A DNA stretch of 45,172 nt from Planktotalea frisia (GCF_001890925.1 NZ_MLCB01000115.1:1-45172), one strand, 5' to 3'. Shown: positions 17,090-26,546, numbered from the stretch's first letter. Notes: generated by a model from the letters alone, not told the origin. A program made the numbers and translations.

Positions 17090-17653
17090 TTATTCGTCGG
17101 GTGTACCGCATGTGCCAACGAGCTGCTCGTACTGGGTCGTGATCCAGCCAAGTGCCTGTTCGGGGTTACGATCCTCAATCTGGCCTGTCATGCGCGCAAA
17201 CACTTTGGCAGACCGGCTTTCATCCACCATGGTGATGTTTTGCTGCGTGGCGACCGTTTCATAAACGAAAAACGCCACTGCAACCAAAAGGATGCCGCGC
17301 AGAACGCCAAAAAGGAAACCAAATCCTTGGTCGATACCGCCGAGTGCAGAGCGTTGCACGAGCGAGGAAAACAATGGTGTAAACAGCGATGTCACGATCA
17401 AAGCGATGGCAAAGACGACAGCGAATGCGGCAATAATCGCCAATTCGCAGCTATCGGCCAAATACTCACCGATGACCGGAATTTCTTTGACCAAGGGTTC
17501 GACTTGCGGCGCAAACATCGTCGCGAGGATCGCGGCTGCGAACCAACCCGCGATTGCCAAAGCTTCACGCACGAAACCGCGCGAATAAGCCAGCAAGGCG
17601 GAGAGAACGATAATGACCGCAACGACGCCGTCAATAATTGTAAAACCTTCCAT
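17090..17653 (-). CDS. cvpA: CvpA family membrane protein
   Basis: The 187-residue inner-membrane protein has four hydrophobic helices and the FTIIDGVVAVIIVLSALLAY start typical of CvpA (colicin V production protein). The start and the polar C-terminus (about 150-187) fit the family. The direct cvpA-purF order is widely conserved and supports the call. The molecular function is not established; links to envelope homeostasis are reported for the family. Confidence 0.9.
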   Translation of the reverse strand: MEGFTIIDGVVAVIIVLSALLAYSRGFVREALAIAGWFAAAILATMFAPQVEPLVKEIPVIGEYLADSCELAIIAAFAVVFAIALIVTSLFTPLFSSLVQRSALGGIDQGFGFLFGVLRGILLVAVAFFVYETVATQQNITMVDESRSAKVFARMTGQIEDRNPEQALGWITTQYEQLVGTCGTPDE

Positions 17654-17686
17654 AGGTCCGCTCGCTTTCTTCTGTTTGCTCGAGCG

Positions 17687-19054
17687 CTATCCAGCGCCGA
17701 ATACATCACCGACAAAGGCCGTCAAATCGCTCATTTGATTGAGCGCGATTCCTTTGACGCTAACACCCTTACCACCCGCAGGCGCGAGTGCGCCCGTAAA
17801 ACCAAGTTTTTGCGCTTCCTTCAACCTGTTTTCGGTCTGAGGGGCGGGTCTCAGCGCACCAGAGAGGCTGATTTCACCAAACACCACAGTCTCAGCGGGT
17901 AAAGCGGCGTCTTCACGCGCACTTAAAAGTGCAGCGGCCACCGCAAGGTCTGCAGCGGGTTCGGTGATTTTCATCCCCCCCGCGACGTTGAGATAGACAT
18001 CAAGGCCTGTGAACGGAATGCCGACGCGTGCTTCAAGAACGGCGAGAATCATCGCAAGGCGTCCACCATCCCATCCCACAACGGTGCGACGTGGCTGCGA
18101 ATGAGGGGACGGTGCGACAAGCGCTTGTAGCTCGACCAAGACGGGACGCGTGCCCTCGACACCCGCGAAAACCACAGAGCCGGGTGAGGGCGTGCCGCGT
18201 TCGCTTAAGAATAAAGCAGACGGGTTAGTGACCTGCGCGAGTCCCATACCTGTCATCTCAAACACACCGATTTCGTCAGAGGGACCAAAGCGGTTTTTGA
18301 CCGCGCGCAAAATGCGGAATTGATGCCCGCGTTCGCCCTCAAAGTAGAGCACGGTATCAACCATATGCTCGACCACGCGTGGGCCTGCGATTTGTCCGTC
18401 TTTGGTGACGTGACCCACAAGGATCACCGCCATGCCCACACGTTTGGCGAAACTGGTCAATTCATGCGCCGCCGCGCGCACCTGCGCCACAGAGCCGGGC
18501 GCGCTGCCCACTGAATCCGACCACATGGTTTGGATCGAATCGATGATCGCCAGTTGCGGCTTTTCGATTTCGAGCGTCGTGAGAATATCGCGCAGATTGG
18601 TTTCAGCGGCCAATTGAACAGGCGCGTCTGTGAGACCAAGGCGCAGTGCACGCATTCGGATTTGCGCGCTGCTTTCTTCGCCTGACACATAAATCGTTTT
18701 TAGACCCACATTCGCGAACTGCGCGGCTGCCTGCAAAAGCAATGTGGATTTACCGATGCCCGGATCACCGCCCACCAATGTGGCCGAGGCGGGCACCAAG
18801 CCGCCGCCCAAAACACGGTCCAACTCGTTCAAGCCAGACAGCGTGCGCGGGGGCGGGGCTTCTTCTGTGCTTAGGTTGGTGAGTTGGACAGCACGCCCGC
18901 GCACTGTACCTAAGCCTACTTTCGCGGGGCCAGAGCTGCTGAGCCCGGCATCTTCCGCGATGGAATTCCATGCGCCGCATGCTTCGCAGCGTCCGGACCA
19001 TTTGGTGGTGATATTGCCGCAATCATTGCATGCGAAAGAGGGTTTTTTAGCCAT
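17687..19054 (-). CDS. radA: DNA repair protein RadA
   Basis: RadA is a RecA-like ATPase that helps branch migration and recombination intermediate processing. An N-terminal zinc finger (Cys9, Cys12, Cys23, Cys26), Walker A GGDPGIGKST, the RadA-specific KNRFG motif and a C-terminal Lon-protease-like domain are all present in a normal 455-residue length. It lies 33 nt upstream of cvpA on the same strand and probably shares a transcript. Confidence 0.97.
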   Translation of the reverse strand: MAKKPSFACNDCGNITTKWSGRCEACGAWNSIAEDAGLSSSGPAKVGLGTVRGRAVQLTNLSTEEAPPPRTLSGLNELDRVLGGGLVPASATLVGGDPGIGKSTLLLQAAAQFANVGLKTIYVSGEESSAQIRMRALRLGLTDAPVQLAAETNLRDILTTLEIEKPQLAIIDSIQTMWSDSVGSAPGSVAQVRAAAHELTSFAKRVGMAVILVGHVTKDGQIAGPRVVEHMVDTVLYFEGERGHQFRILRAVKNRFGPSDEIGVFEMTGMGLAQVTNPSALFLSERGTPSPGSVVFAGVEGTRPVLVELQALVAPSPHSQPRRTVVGWDGGRLAMILAVLEARVGIPFTGLDVYLNVAGGMKITEPAADLAVAAALLSAREDAALPAETVVFGEISLSGALRPAPQTENRLKEAQKLGFTGALAPAGGKGVSVKGIALNQMSDLTAFVGDVFGAG

Positions 19055-19104
19055 GCGCCCTTGTGACGAATGGCGTCGTTCGCGTCAATTCAAAGCGTCG
19101 TTGT

Positions 19105-19866
19105 TTATTCTGCTGCGTGCGGCAAGGCGATCACCGTATCGCTTGCTTTTTGCTCAACGACCTCAAGACCAAGTGCTGGCAGAACATCCGCCAAATCATC
19201 AACGAGTCTATCAATTTGCGCACGCGCGATGCTTTCATCCATCTCGACTTGACCCAGCCAACCCTTCAACTCGGTTGAAACGATCTTTGCCTCTTCTAGT
19301 CGTTGGTTAAACTCACCAATTTCGTGCTGACGTTCCTGCAAAACAGTGCGCGCTCGCTCGACTTTGCGATCAGAATAGATTGCGGCCAACTCGGCAGAGA
19401 TATGACTCATCTGAGACGCGGCTTCGAGCATCGAGGGTTCCAATTGCGCCAAATCAGGGTGATCGCGCAAAAAGCCAAGGCGCTCGCGTACAGCATCAAA
19501 CTCACCAGAGAGTTTGAAAACGCCAGAGCGATCTTGTGCATGTGCAATCGCATATGCTTTGGCGACATCCTCCATCCCGATCTGAAAAGAGCGATGCGAG
19601 GTTTCAAGTTTTGTGATGCGTTGATGCGAGGGTAGGAAAAAGCAAAGCCCCACAAGCAGCACGCTCACAGCGCTTTGTGCACCAGTGCCAGCCCAAGGAT
19701 ATACGGTTTCGCCAAGCATCAAGGGCCAGTTGATCCAACTGGCAAGACCAAAGGCGCACGCAATAGTGTAAGCCGCAGCGCTCACAGCAAGTGCGATTAA
19801 CAAGAAGAACGTGAGACGTTGCATCAACCAAGATGCAATGTGCCAAACATTGGCAAACGCAGACAT
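19105..19866 (-). CDS. Two-helix membrane protein with long coiled coil
   Basis: The 253-residue protein has two N-terminal membrane segments (about 16-36 and 60-78) and then a charged, helical, coiled-coil-like region (about 85-230), probably cytoplasmic. A strong GGGGGG ribosome binding site precedes the ATG. It is not recognised as a characterised family. Similar genes next to radA in this clade are sometimes labelled DNA repair protein, but nothing in the sequence shows that. The stop is 50 nt upstream of radA, so the two are likely co-transcribed. Confidence 0.75.
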   Translation of the reverse strand: MSAFANVWHIASWLMQRLTFFLLIALAVSAAAYTIACAFGLASWINWPLMLGETVYPWAGTGAQSAVSVLLVGLCFFLPSHQRITKLETSHRSFQIGMEDVAKAYAIAHAQDRSGVFKLSGEFDAVRERLGFLRDHPDLAQLEPSMLEAASQMSHISAELAAIYSDRKVERARTVLQERQHEIGEFNQRLEEAKIVSTELKGWLGQVEMDESIARAQIDRLVDDLADVLPALGLEVVEQKASDTVIALPHAAE

Positions 19867-19951
19867 AGGTAACCCCCCAAAGGCTATAGGCGATTGTTAG
19901 CCGATGAAGTTTTTCTGGTTAGGGGGAAAGAAATCAGTCGAGCTTCAAATG

Positions 19952-20416
19952 TTAATCTTGAGGCAAATCAGTCGCGCTTTTCTGAGGTTTTGGCGACAAT
20001 AAGCCTAATAATAACTGGATTAGGATGCATCCGGTAAACAGATATAAACCCCACGCGGTCTCGATCCGGCCGACACCGATTCCTTTTGCGATGGTGATAT
20101 AGACCGCGATCAGGAAGATATCTGCCATCGCCAGTTTTCCCAGTAGGCTAAGGGCTGGTTTGACTCGCGCGCTGAGCAAGCCGAAATGCATCAACGCAAG
20201 ACCAAGGGTTTTGACGTAGGGCGCAAAGAGAGCAAAGAAAGTGACCAGTAATGCCAATGCTACGTCACTGTCCCACAGGCTCTGTAGGCCGGAAATGACG
20301 CTGATCTCACTCAGACCGAACAACGGCAACAAGCCGGCGCGCATAAGCGGCGCAAACCACGCAATCGGAAAGGCGATCAACAGCGCCAAATTCACATACT
20401 TAGCAAGAGTGTTCAT
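19952..20416 (-). CDS. PqiA-like integral membrane protein
   Basis: The 154-residue protein has four hydrophobic helices and resembles one half of the paraquat-inducible PqiA family (TM-only, without the cysteine motifs). The ATG at 20416 overlaps the stop of the upstream gene by 4 nt, which fixes the start over the longer frame. It lies in the same minus-strand run as mlaF, mlaE and alr, so a role in lipid traffic across the envelope is plausible by context. Confidence 0.75.
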   Translation of the reverse strand: MNTLAKYVNLALLIAFPIAWFAPLMRAGLLPLFGLSEISVISGLQSLWDSDVALALLVTFFALFAPYVKTLGLALMHFGLLSARVKPALSLLGKLAMADIFLIAVYITIAKGIGVGRIETAWGLYLFTGCILIQLLLGLLSPKPQKSATDLPQD

Positions 20417-20835
20417 AGGAGCGTGTAGATCCACAGGCCAAAGAAGCCGAGTGCACAAATCAGATGCAGCGCATCAAGCGCCCACCAACGATGCCCGCGC
20501 AAGCGCCAGGACAATGCAAACAAGATCGACACGGCAATAGGCAACGCCATGCCGGACCCTGATGTAATGATCCCTTGATTGACGATATACGCGGCAATGC
20601 GGCCCGGCATTTCACCTGTCAAACCCGCCAAAGGTGGAATGTACTTTGCTGCCACACCAATTAGCGCCAGCAAGAATGCGCCAAACGACATGAGGCGGGA
20701 GGGGCCTGTGGCAATGAGTGTGCGGATCAGCGCGAATGCACCGATGGTTTCAATGTAAAAGAACGTTTTGATCATCAAGAATGTGAGGATCGTGTAGTTC
20801 GGCTCAAATAGGGTGCTTAAGTTATTCACATCCAC
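20413..20835 (-). CDS. Small polytopic membrane protein of unknown function
   Basis: This 140-residue protein has about four hydrophobic helices and few charged residues. I do not recognise the family. It overlaps the PqiA-like gene by 4 nt, so the two are translated together and may form one complex. A palindrome (20879-20898) separates it from the mlaF stop upstream, which suggests it may have its own promoter. Confidence 0.7.
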   Translation of the reverse strand: MDVNNLSTLFEPNYTILTFLMIKTFFYIETIGAFALIRTLIATGPSRLMSFGAFLLALIGVAAKYIPPLAGLTGEMPGRIAAYIVNQGIITSGSGMALPIAVSILFALSWRLRGHRWWALDALHLICALGFFGLWIYTLL

Positions 20836-20878
20836 AACGTGGCGTTTCGAGCGCTATGATGCAAGTGGTGCGCGACTT

Positions 20879-20898
20879 CGAATTTTCTAGAAAATTCG
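20879..20898. repeat. Gene-end palindrome, copy D
   Basis: Perfect 20-bp palindrome identical to copies A and C2, 12 nt past the mlaF stop codon. The same 20-mer therefore occurs exactly three times in the window, always directly 3' of a gene. Confidence 0.75.
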
Positions 20899-20910
20899 CG
20901 CGCCTTGTTG

Positions 20911-21657
20911 CTAGCGGACCGCTTCAATAGGTCCATCCGCGCGTCCATGGATGAATTGATCCAAGTACGGATCACCGGCGCTATCCATATCCGCAACAGG
21001 GCCGGTCCACTGGATCACGCCGTCATGTAGCATCGCGACATTGTCCGCAATCGCGCGCACTGAGGTCATATCATGGGTGATCGTCATCGCTGTCGCGCCC
21101 ATTTCGACCACGATCTCGCGGATCAGATCGTTGATCACACCAGACATAATCGGGTCAAGCCCTGTGGTTGGTTCATCAAAGAAGATGATCTCAGGTTCCG
21201 CCGCAATTGCGCGCGCAAGCCCGACGCGTTTTTGCATCCCCCCAGAGAGCTCCGCAGGTAGGCGATCTGCAACATCGGGTTTCAGCCCAACACGGCGTAA
21301 TTTTTCAATCGCAATCTCGCGTGCTTCTTCTTTGGGGCGCTTCAATGCGCCGCGCATCAAACGGAATGCCACGTTTTGCCAAACAGGAAGAGAATCAAAC
21401 AACGCGCCTCCTTGGAACAACATCCCGAAACGCGCCAGAAAAGCGTCGCGCTCAGCGGTCGCGGCGTCTTGGCCATCAACGGTGATTGTTCCGCCGTCAG
21501 GCGTTACAAGCCCCAGCACCGATTTTAAGGCCACTGATTTACCTGTGCCAGACCCGCCAATAATCACCATCGACTTCCCGCGCGCAATCTCTAGATCGAC
21601 GCCTTGCAGCACGTGATTGTTTCCGAAGGATTTTTTGACTTGAGAGAGGGTGATCAT
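20911..21657 (-). CDS. mlaF: ABC transporter ATP-binding protein, MlaF-like
   Basis: This 248-residue ATPase belongs to the MlaF/Ttg2A class that drives phospholipid transport between the membranes. Walker A is GGSGTGKSV, the signature is LSGGMQKRVGLARA, Walker B is IIFFDEPTTGLDP, and the switch region is MTITHDM. The start overlaps the mlaE stop by 4 nt. The substrate-binding MCE protein (MlaD) is not next to it. Confidence 0.9.
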   Translation of the reverse strand: MITLSQVKKSFGNNHVLQGVDLEIARGKSMVIIGGSGTGKSVALKSVLGLVTPDGGTITVDGQDAATAERDAFLARFGMLFQGGALFDSLPVWQNVAFRLMRGALKRPKEEAREIAIEKLRRVGLKPDVADRLPAELSGGMQKRVGLARAIAAEPEIIFFDEPTTGLDPIMSGVINDLIREIVVEMGATAMTITHDMTSVRAIADNVAMLHDGVIQWTGPVADMDSAGDPYLDQFIHGRADGPIEAVR

Positions 21658-22439
21658 AGCGAGAAAAACACCCCCGTAAGAACGAAATTCGCTGCGAGGA
21701 TCAAAATTGCTGCCGCCTCGACAGAGCCTTTGGTCGCCGCCCCAACGCCTTGCGCGCCGCGCCCTGAGTTCATGCCGTAATAACAGCCCATCAAGGTTGC
21801 GATCGTGCCAAAAACTGCGCCTTTGGCGAGGGATGAAAACACATCGCGAGGCTCTAGAAAGTCAAACGTGTTGATAAGGTATGTGGATGAATTGAACCCC
21901 AGCGTCCCCGTCGCCACCAGATAGCCGCCCAAGATGCCAATGACATCGCCGATACCAACGAGCACAGGGACACAGATCAAGCCTGCCAAAACACGCGGTA
22001 CTGTCAGGTACTGCATCGGATGTGTGGACAAGGTCACGAGCGCGTCAATTTGTTCCGTTACTTTCATCGTTGCGATTTCGGCCGCAATCGAGGAGGTGAC
22101 ACGCGCCGCAATCATCAGGCCAACAAGGACAGGCCCAAGCTCGCGCACCATGCCGATGGCGACAATTTGCGGGACCACGGCCTCTGCGTTAAAGCGCGCG
22201 CCGCCCGCGTAAATTTGCAAAGCTAAAGCGCCACCAGTGAACACGGCAGTCAAGCCGACAACGGGCAAAGAAAGCCAGCCAACGTTCAGGATCGCGATTC
22301 CAAGTTCGCGCAGATAGAAAGGACGCTTGAAGACATGGCGTAATGTGCTGAACGCATAAATCGATATACGTCCCAAAGCGGCGAGCATGTTCAGGAAGGC
22401 CGCACCCAAAGCGGCCAAAGGACTTAGAAAAAAGCTCAT
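21654..22439 (-). CDS. mlaE: ABC transporter permease, MlaE-like
   Basis: The 261-residue permease has the MlaE/YrbE domain: an amphipathic N-terminus, [17 protein letters not shown], and the [14 protein letters not shown] coupling motif that contacts the ATPase. It overlaps alr upstream and mlaF downstream by 4 nt each. The set alr-mlaE-mlaF looks like one operon, linking cell-wall precursor supply with outer-membrane lipid asymmetry. Confidence 0.9.
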   Translation of the reverse strand: MSFFLSPLAALGAAFLNMLAALGRISIYAFSTLRHVFKRPFYLRELGIAILNVGWLSLPVVGLTAVFTGGALALQIYAGGARFNAEAVVPQIVAIGMVRELGPVLVGLMIAARVTSSIAAEIATMKVTEQIDALVTLSTHPMQYLTVPRVLAGLICVPVLVGIGDVIGILGGYLVATGTLGFNSSTYLINTFDFLEPRDVFSSLAKGAVFGTIATLMGCYYGMNSGRGAQGVGAATKGSVEAAAILILAANFVLTGVFFSL

Positions 22440-23488
22440 CCCGTGTAGCGCCGCGTGTAGCGCGCACCAAGCGAGGTGAGGATTTCATATCCAATCGTTC
22501 CTGCGTTCTGCGCCAGTGCTTCAACGTCTTGATATCTGCCCAGCAGGTCCAAAGCGTTAGGTAATTCGCTCACGCCGGTCACATCAACGCCGATACTGTC
22601 CATCGAAATACGCCCCGCAATCGGTACCGGACGGGCATTGGCATAGAGTTTGGTTTTTGGCCCCATGACACGCAAAATACCATCAGCATATCCGCTCGAC
22701 ACAGTTGCAATCTGGCTGTCGCGCTGCGCGATCCACGTGTTGCCGTAGCCGACGCTTTCACCCTCGAGCACATCGCGCACTTGGATGATTGGCAATGCTA
22801 GCGACACAACAGGTTTCGCATCCACAAACGGCAACCCGCCATAAAGGCCAATCCCCGGACGCGTAACGTCGAAATGATACTCTGGTCCCAACAAGATGCC
22901 ACCCGTCGCCGCCAAAGAACGCGGCGCATCAATTCCATCCGTCATCTGCACAAACGCTGCAAGTTGTTGCGCGTTCATCGGGTGTTCGGGTTCATCTGCA
23001 CAGGCCAGATGCGACATGATCAAACGCGGACCTTGTGCCACGACCAATGCGCGTACAGCTTCCCATTCGCCCGCCTCCATCCCTAAGCGGTTCATCCCTG
23101 TATCAAGTTGAATACCAAAGGGCGCACCGGGCAGGGCCTCGAAGTGACGCAACATTTGGTCAATAGAGCTGAGCAGGGGGATCAGGTTCAGGTCGGCGAT
23201 CATATCTGTGTCGCCGGACATGTGCCCCGACAGGATGTAGATTTCAGGATCAGGTCCAAGCGCTTGTCGGATATCGCCGGCTTCTTGTGCTACTGCGACA
23301 AAGAACTTGCGGGCTCCGGTTTGGGCCAAACGCCGCGCAGCGCGTCCGATGCCTGTGCCATAGCTGTCCGCTTTGACGACCGCGCCAGTCTCGCACGCGC
23401 TCATGTTATCCAGCGCGCGCCAGTTGTCGGCCATCGCCGCTAAATCGATTGTGAGTGATCCTGTTCCCATAAGCGATGTGTTTGCCAT
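22436..23488 (-). CDS. alr: Alanine racemase
   Basis: This PLP-dependent enzyme interconverts L- and D-alanine for peptidoglycan. The PLP lysine lies in [11 protein letters not shown] (usual form AVVKANAYGHG), and the second active-site Tyr in SVGYGNTW. The alanine racemase C-terminal beta domain follows. The ATG at 23488 gives 350 residues; a TTG at 23506 would add six. There is no clear ribosome binding site. It is the first gene of the alr-mlaE-mlaF run. Confidence 0.95.
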   Translation of the reverse strand: MANTSLMGTGSLTIDLAAMADNWRALDNMSACETGAVVKADSYGTGIGRAARRLAQTGARKFFVAVAQEAGDIRQALGPDPEIYILSGHMSGDTDMIADLNLIPLLSSIDQMLRHFEALPGAPFGIQLDTGMNRLGMEAGEWEAVRALVVAQGPRLIMSHLACADEPEHPMNAQQLAAFVQMTDGIDAPRSLAATGGILLGPEYHFDVTRPGIGLYGGLPFVDAKPVVSLALPIIQVRDVLEGESVGYGNTWIAQRDSQIATVSSGYADGILRVMGPKTKLYANARPVPIAGRISMDSIGVDVTGVSELPNALDLLGRYQDVEALAQNAGTIGYEILTSLGARYTRRYTG

Positions 23489-23523
23489 TGCGCGCGCTCG
23501 CGTCAAGAGTAAAAGCCGTTTGT

Positions 23524-24438
23524 TTAAATCGTGTCGGGTTTATGTGCTTCGTAGCTTGCCTCAAGTTCACCACGTAAAAACGTCCCAAAGTTCAATGGCG
23601 GGAAGGTGGTTTTCTCACCCACAAGGGGTTCAATACAGGCGCTCACATGTGGGTCAAAAAAGAACGGACAGGAATAGCGCTCGCGTCCCGTTTCATTGAT
23701 AACGCGGTGCGGAGTAGAGCGCAGAACACCCCCAGACATCCGGTGCAACATATCACCCACATTCACCACGAACGCATCTGCGCGTGGGGGCACATCAATC
23801 CAAGACCCATCGGCTGCAAGCACTCGCAGCCCACCCACATCATCCGTCGCGAGAAACGTCAAAGCCCCGAAATCCGTATGCGGAGCAGAGCCATATAGAT
23901 CATCAGGGCGCTGCGCTGGGGCAGGGGGATAATGAAGCAAACGCAGCCAAGTGGTCGCGGGCATGAACATCTCCATCGTCGCCTCACTTGCGCCAAGTGA
24001 TCGCAAAGCAATCCGCATCATGCGCGCACCAAGAACACACATTTCGTTGTTGTAACGTTCAAGAGTTTCGCGAAACCCTACAAGTTCAGGCCATTTGTTC
24101 GGACCCGAGAGGTAGATATCAGGTGAGGCGACAGCATCCTCCCGCATCATCATAAAACTGCTCGACTGGTTGGGTTTCGTGACCTTTGCAAAGTCGGAAT
24201 TCACATCCGTAGAGGCCGCCATAGGAATGTAGCCGCGATGCGTATAATCGACTTCTACCTTTCGTTTCACATCTTCGGGCAAAGCATGAAACTGCTCTTA
24301 GACATCAAACAAAGATTCGCGCAATTCAGACGCGATGCCGTGGTTAATCAGATAGGCAAAACCAACGTGGCTATACGCCTCAAAGAACGCCTGCTCGATG
24401 TTTTCTGCGTTCAAATCAAGAAAGGGGATCGTTGTCAT
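23524..24438 (-). pseudogene. Isopenicillin N synthase-family 2OG/Fe(II) oxygenase, interrupted by in-frame TAA
   Basis: The ATG at 24438 (overlapping the upstream stop by 4 nt) starts 46 codons typical of the family N-terminus, ending ELRESLFDV. A TAA at 24298-24300 follows, and the same frame then continues EQFHALPEDVKRK to the end at 23524. The fragments join as FDV-stop-EQFHALP, where relatives have a residue such as Ser, so this is a point nonsense change and not a frameshift. The iron ligands HTD and the distal PHRV His, and the RYS 2OG motif, all lie after the stop. A product restarting at TTG 24282 would lack the first 52 residues. Readthrough or sequencing error cannot be excluded. 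Confidence 0.85.
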
Positions 24439-24914
24439 GATGTTACAGGCTTTCGGCGCAGCGCCTTGATCGCGAAATGTAACCCAACGCAGCAAATGAG
24501 CCAAATCGCAGTGCTTGCGATCGACATGAATGGAGCGGTCGAGCCGAGTGTTGCGCCGATGAGCGTGCCTTTGAGAAGTGAGAATGTCGCTCCGACGAAC
24601 GCGCCGGCCAAACCACCTGCGAGCCATGCCCCTACAAGCGTCAACGCAGAACCGACCGGGCCAGAACGGCCAAACCAACCGCTCATCAAAAAGCCACCGA
24701 ATCCGCCACCAAGCGCAATCAAGCCGACAAAGAACACGTCTTTGGCGGTGAGAGAGCTGACTGGCGCACCTTCGACAAAAAGCACCACTGCCAAAGCGAT
24801 CAAAATACCAAAAAGAGCGGCCCACAAGCGAAAGAGCCAACTGTCTTCACGCAGCCACCCCATCACGTCTCTGATCAGAGTTTGGCTGGGAGTCGGATCA
24901 GAAACTCGCGTCAT
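24435..24914 (-). CDS. Polytopic membrane protein of unknown function
   Basis: This 159-residue protein has a short charged N-terminus and about four or five hydrophobic helices rich in Gly and Ala. No family is recognised. The ATG at 24914 lies inside the 3' end of dnaB (17-nt overlap) and the stop overlaps the start of the broken oxygenase by 4 nt, so the three genes appear translationally coupled. Confidence 0.7.
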   Translation of the reverse strand: MTRVSDPTPSQTLIRDVMGWLREDSWLFRLWAALFGILIALAVVLFVEGAPVSSLTAKDVFFVGLIALGGGFGGFLMSGWFGRSGPVGSALTLVGAWLAGGLAGAFVGATFSLLKGTLIGATLGSTAPFMSIASTAIWLICCVGLHFAIKALRRKPVTS

Positions 24915-26388
24915 CGCTCCCAACCTGCCAAGACTTCGCCAAGTTGCCAAAACGCGTGAATTGCGCCTCGAAACTTAGCTCAACCGTGCCAATAGGGCCG
25001 TGACGCTGCTTGCCGATGATCACTTCTGCCTTGCCGTGCAAGCGCGCCATGTCGTCTTGCCATGCGGCCATTGCTTCAAGGTTGTCATCATCGGGCTTTT
25101 CACGCTCTTTGTAATACTCGCCGCGATACACAAACATCACCACATCCGCGTCCTGCTCGATCGAGCCTGATTCACGCAGGTCTGACAGTTGCGGGCGTTT
25201 GTCTTCGCGGTTTTCCACCTGACGCGAGAGCTGGGACAGGGCGATCACAGGGATCTGCAATTCCTTCGCAATGGCCTTGAGACCCATGGAAATTTCGCCA
25301 ATCTCTTGCACACGGTTTTCTGAAGTACCGCGCACCAGCTGGAGGTAGTCGATGATCAACACATCCAAGCCGTGTGTTCGTTTAAGGCGCCGCGCACGCG
25401 CAGAGAGTTGCGCAATCGGGATCGCGGCAGTGTCGTCAATATAGAGCGGGCAGGCTTCTAGGTCCTTGGCGGCTTCGACGAAACGGCGGAACTCGAATTC
25501 CTCCATGTCCCCTTGGCGTATCTTATGGGATGAAATCTCTGACGCCTCGGACAAGATACGGCCCGCGAGCTGCTCAGCGCTCATTTCGAGCGAAAAGAAG
25601 CCAACAACGCCGCCATCGATCGCACCATTTGTTCCATCCGCAAGCTTACCCTGACGGTAGGCTTTGGCGATGTTAAACGCGATGTTAGTGGCGAGCGATG
25701 TCTTACCCATCGACGGGCGACCCGCGAGGATGAGAAGATCGGATTTATGCAATCCACCAAGCATCTTATCCATATCAGTAAGACCCGTGGAGACACCCGC
25801 CATACCGCCCCCACGCTCATAGGCGGCGTTGGCGACGTTCACCGCTTCAGTGATTGCGCGCAAGAAGGATTGGAAACCGCTGTCTGAGCTGCCTTTCTCG
25901 GCGAGTTTATAGAGCTCTTGCTCGGCCTCAACGATTTGCTCGGCAGGTTCGGAGGCCACATCAACGCGGGCCGCTTTAGCAGCAATGTCGCGGCCAAGCC
26001 CCATCAATTCACGGCGAATCGCGAGGTCATAGATTATCTGCGCATAATCACGCGCGGCAAAGGCAGAGACCGCAGCACCCGCAAGACGCGCGAGATAGGC
26101 CGGACCGCCGAGTTCTTTTAGACCTTCGTCATCTTCAAGAAACGCTTTGAGGGTCACGGGCGACGCAAGATTGTTCTTGGCAATGCGTGCTGCCGCGACT
26201 TCGTAGATGCGCTGATGAACCGGATCAAAGAAGTGGCGCGGCTGAATGATCGAGGCGACACGGTCATAAATGTCGTTGTTCGTCAGAATGGCACCGAGTA
26301 GCTGCTGTTCTGCTTCGATAGAATTGGGCATTGATTCGGCCGTTGCTACATCGACCTGCGTTTGATTGATGGATGCGATTTCGTTCAT
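24898..26388 (-). CDS. dnaB: Replicative DNA helicase DnaB
   Basis: This hexameric helicase unwinds DNA at the replication fork. An N-terminal DnaB domain (about 20-125), a linker and a RecA-like C-terminal domain with Walker A AGRPSMGKTS and the DnaB motifs VGFFSLEMS and LIIDYLQL are present. The ATG at 26388 is preceded by AGGGG at good spacing and gives 496 residues. The ATG at 26403 sits right on AGAGGAA and is less likely, and the open frame to 26550 is not needed. The upstream region carries DnaA- and CtrA-type sites. Confidence 0.96.
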   Translation of the reverse strand: MNEIASINQTQVDVATAESMPNSIEAEQQLLGAILTNNDIYDRVASIIQPRHFFDPVHQRIYEVAAARIAKNNLASPVTLKAFLEDDEGLKELGGPAYLARLAGAAVSAFAARDYAQIIYDLAIRRELMGLGRDIAAKAARVDVASEPAEQIVEAEQELYKLAEKGSSDSGFQSFLRAITEAVNVANAAYERGGGMAGVSTGLTDMDKMLGGLHKSDLLILAGRPSMGKTSLATNIAFNIAKAYRQGKLADGTNGAIDGGVVGFFSLEMSAEQLAGRILSEASEISSHKIRQGDMEEFEFRRFVEAAKDLEACPLYIDDTAAIPIAQLSARARRLKRTHGLDVLIIDYLQLVRGTSENRVQEIGEISMGLKAIAKELQIPVIALSQLSRQVENREDKRPQLSDLRESGSIEQDADVVMFVYRGEYYKEREKPDDDNLEAMAAWQDDMARLHGKAEVIIGKQRHGPIGTVELSFEAQFTRFGNLAKSWQVGSDDASF

Positions 26389-26456
26389 GATGGCCCCTGA
26401 CATTTCCTCTGGCCTTGATACAAAACCAGTGGGGAGATGTGCAAATTGTATGTTTC

Positions 26457-26465
26457 TGTGGATAA
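26457..26465 (-). promoter_or_regulatory. DnaA box upstream of dnaB
   Basis: Perfect TTATCCACA on the minus strand, 68 nt before the dnaB start. A near inverted pair, CCACAA-GATG-TTGTGG (26485-26500), lies beside it. Binding by DnaA is inferred from consensus only; a single box is not an origin. Confidence 0.5.
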
Positions 26466-26531
26466 CCTGAATTGGCGCTGAAATCCACAAGATGTTGTGG
26501 CGATGTGCTCGGACATGCTTAGTCGTTGTGC

Positions 26532-26546
26532 TTAACAAAGTGTTAA
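26532..26546. promoter_or_regulatory. CtrA-type site upstream of dnaB
   Basis: TTAACAAAGTGTTAA is an exact TTAA-N7-TTAA match to the CtrA consensus of alphaproteobacteria, in the 192-nt gap between dnaB and pyrE. It is also an inverted repeat. Single matches arise by chance at some rate in AT-rich gaps. Confidence 0.45.

Noticed and set aside
26457-26465. A replication origin near dnaB
   Set aside because: Only one perfect DnaA box is present, with no cluster of boxes or AT-rich unwinding region.
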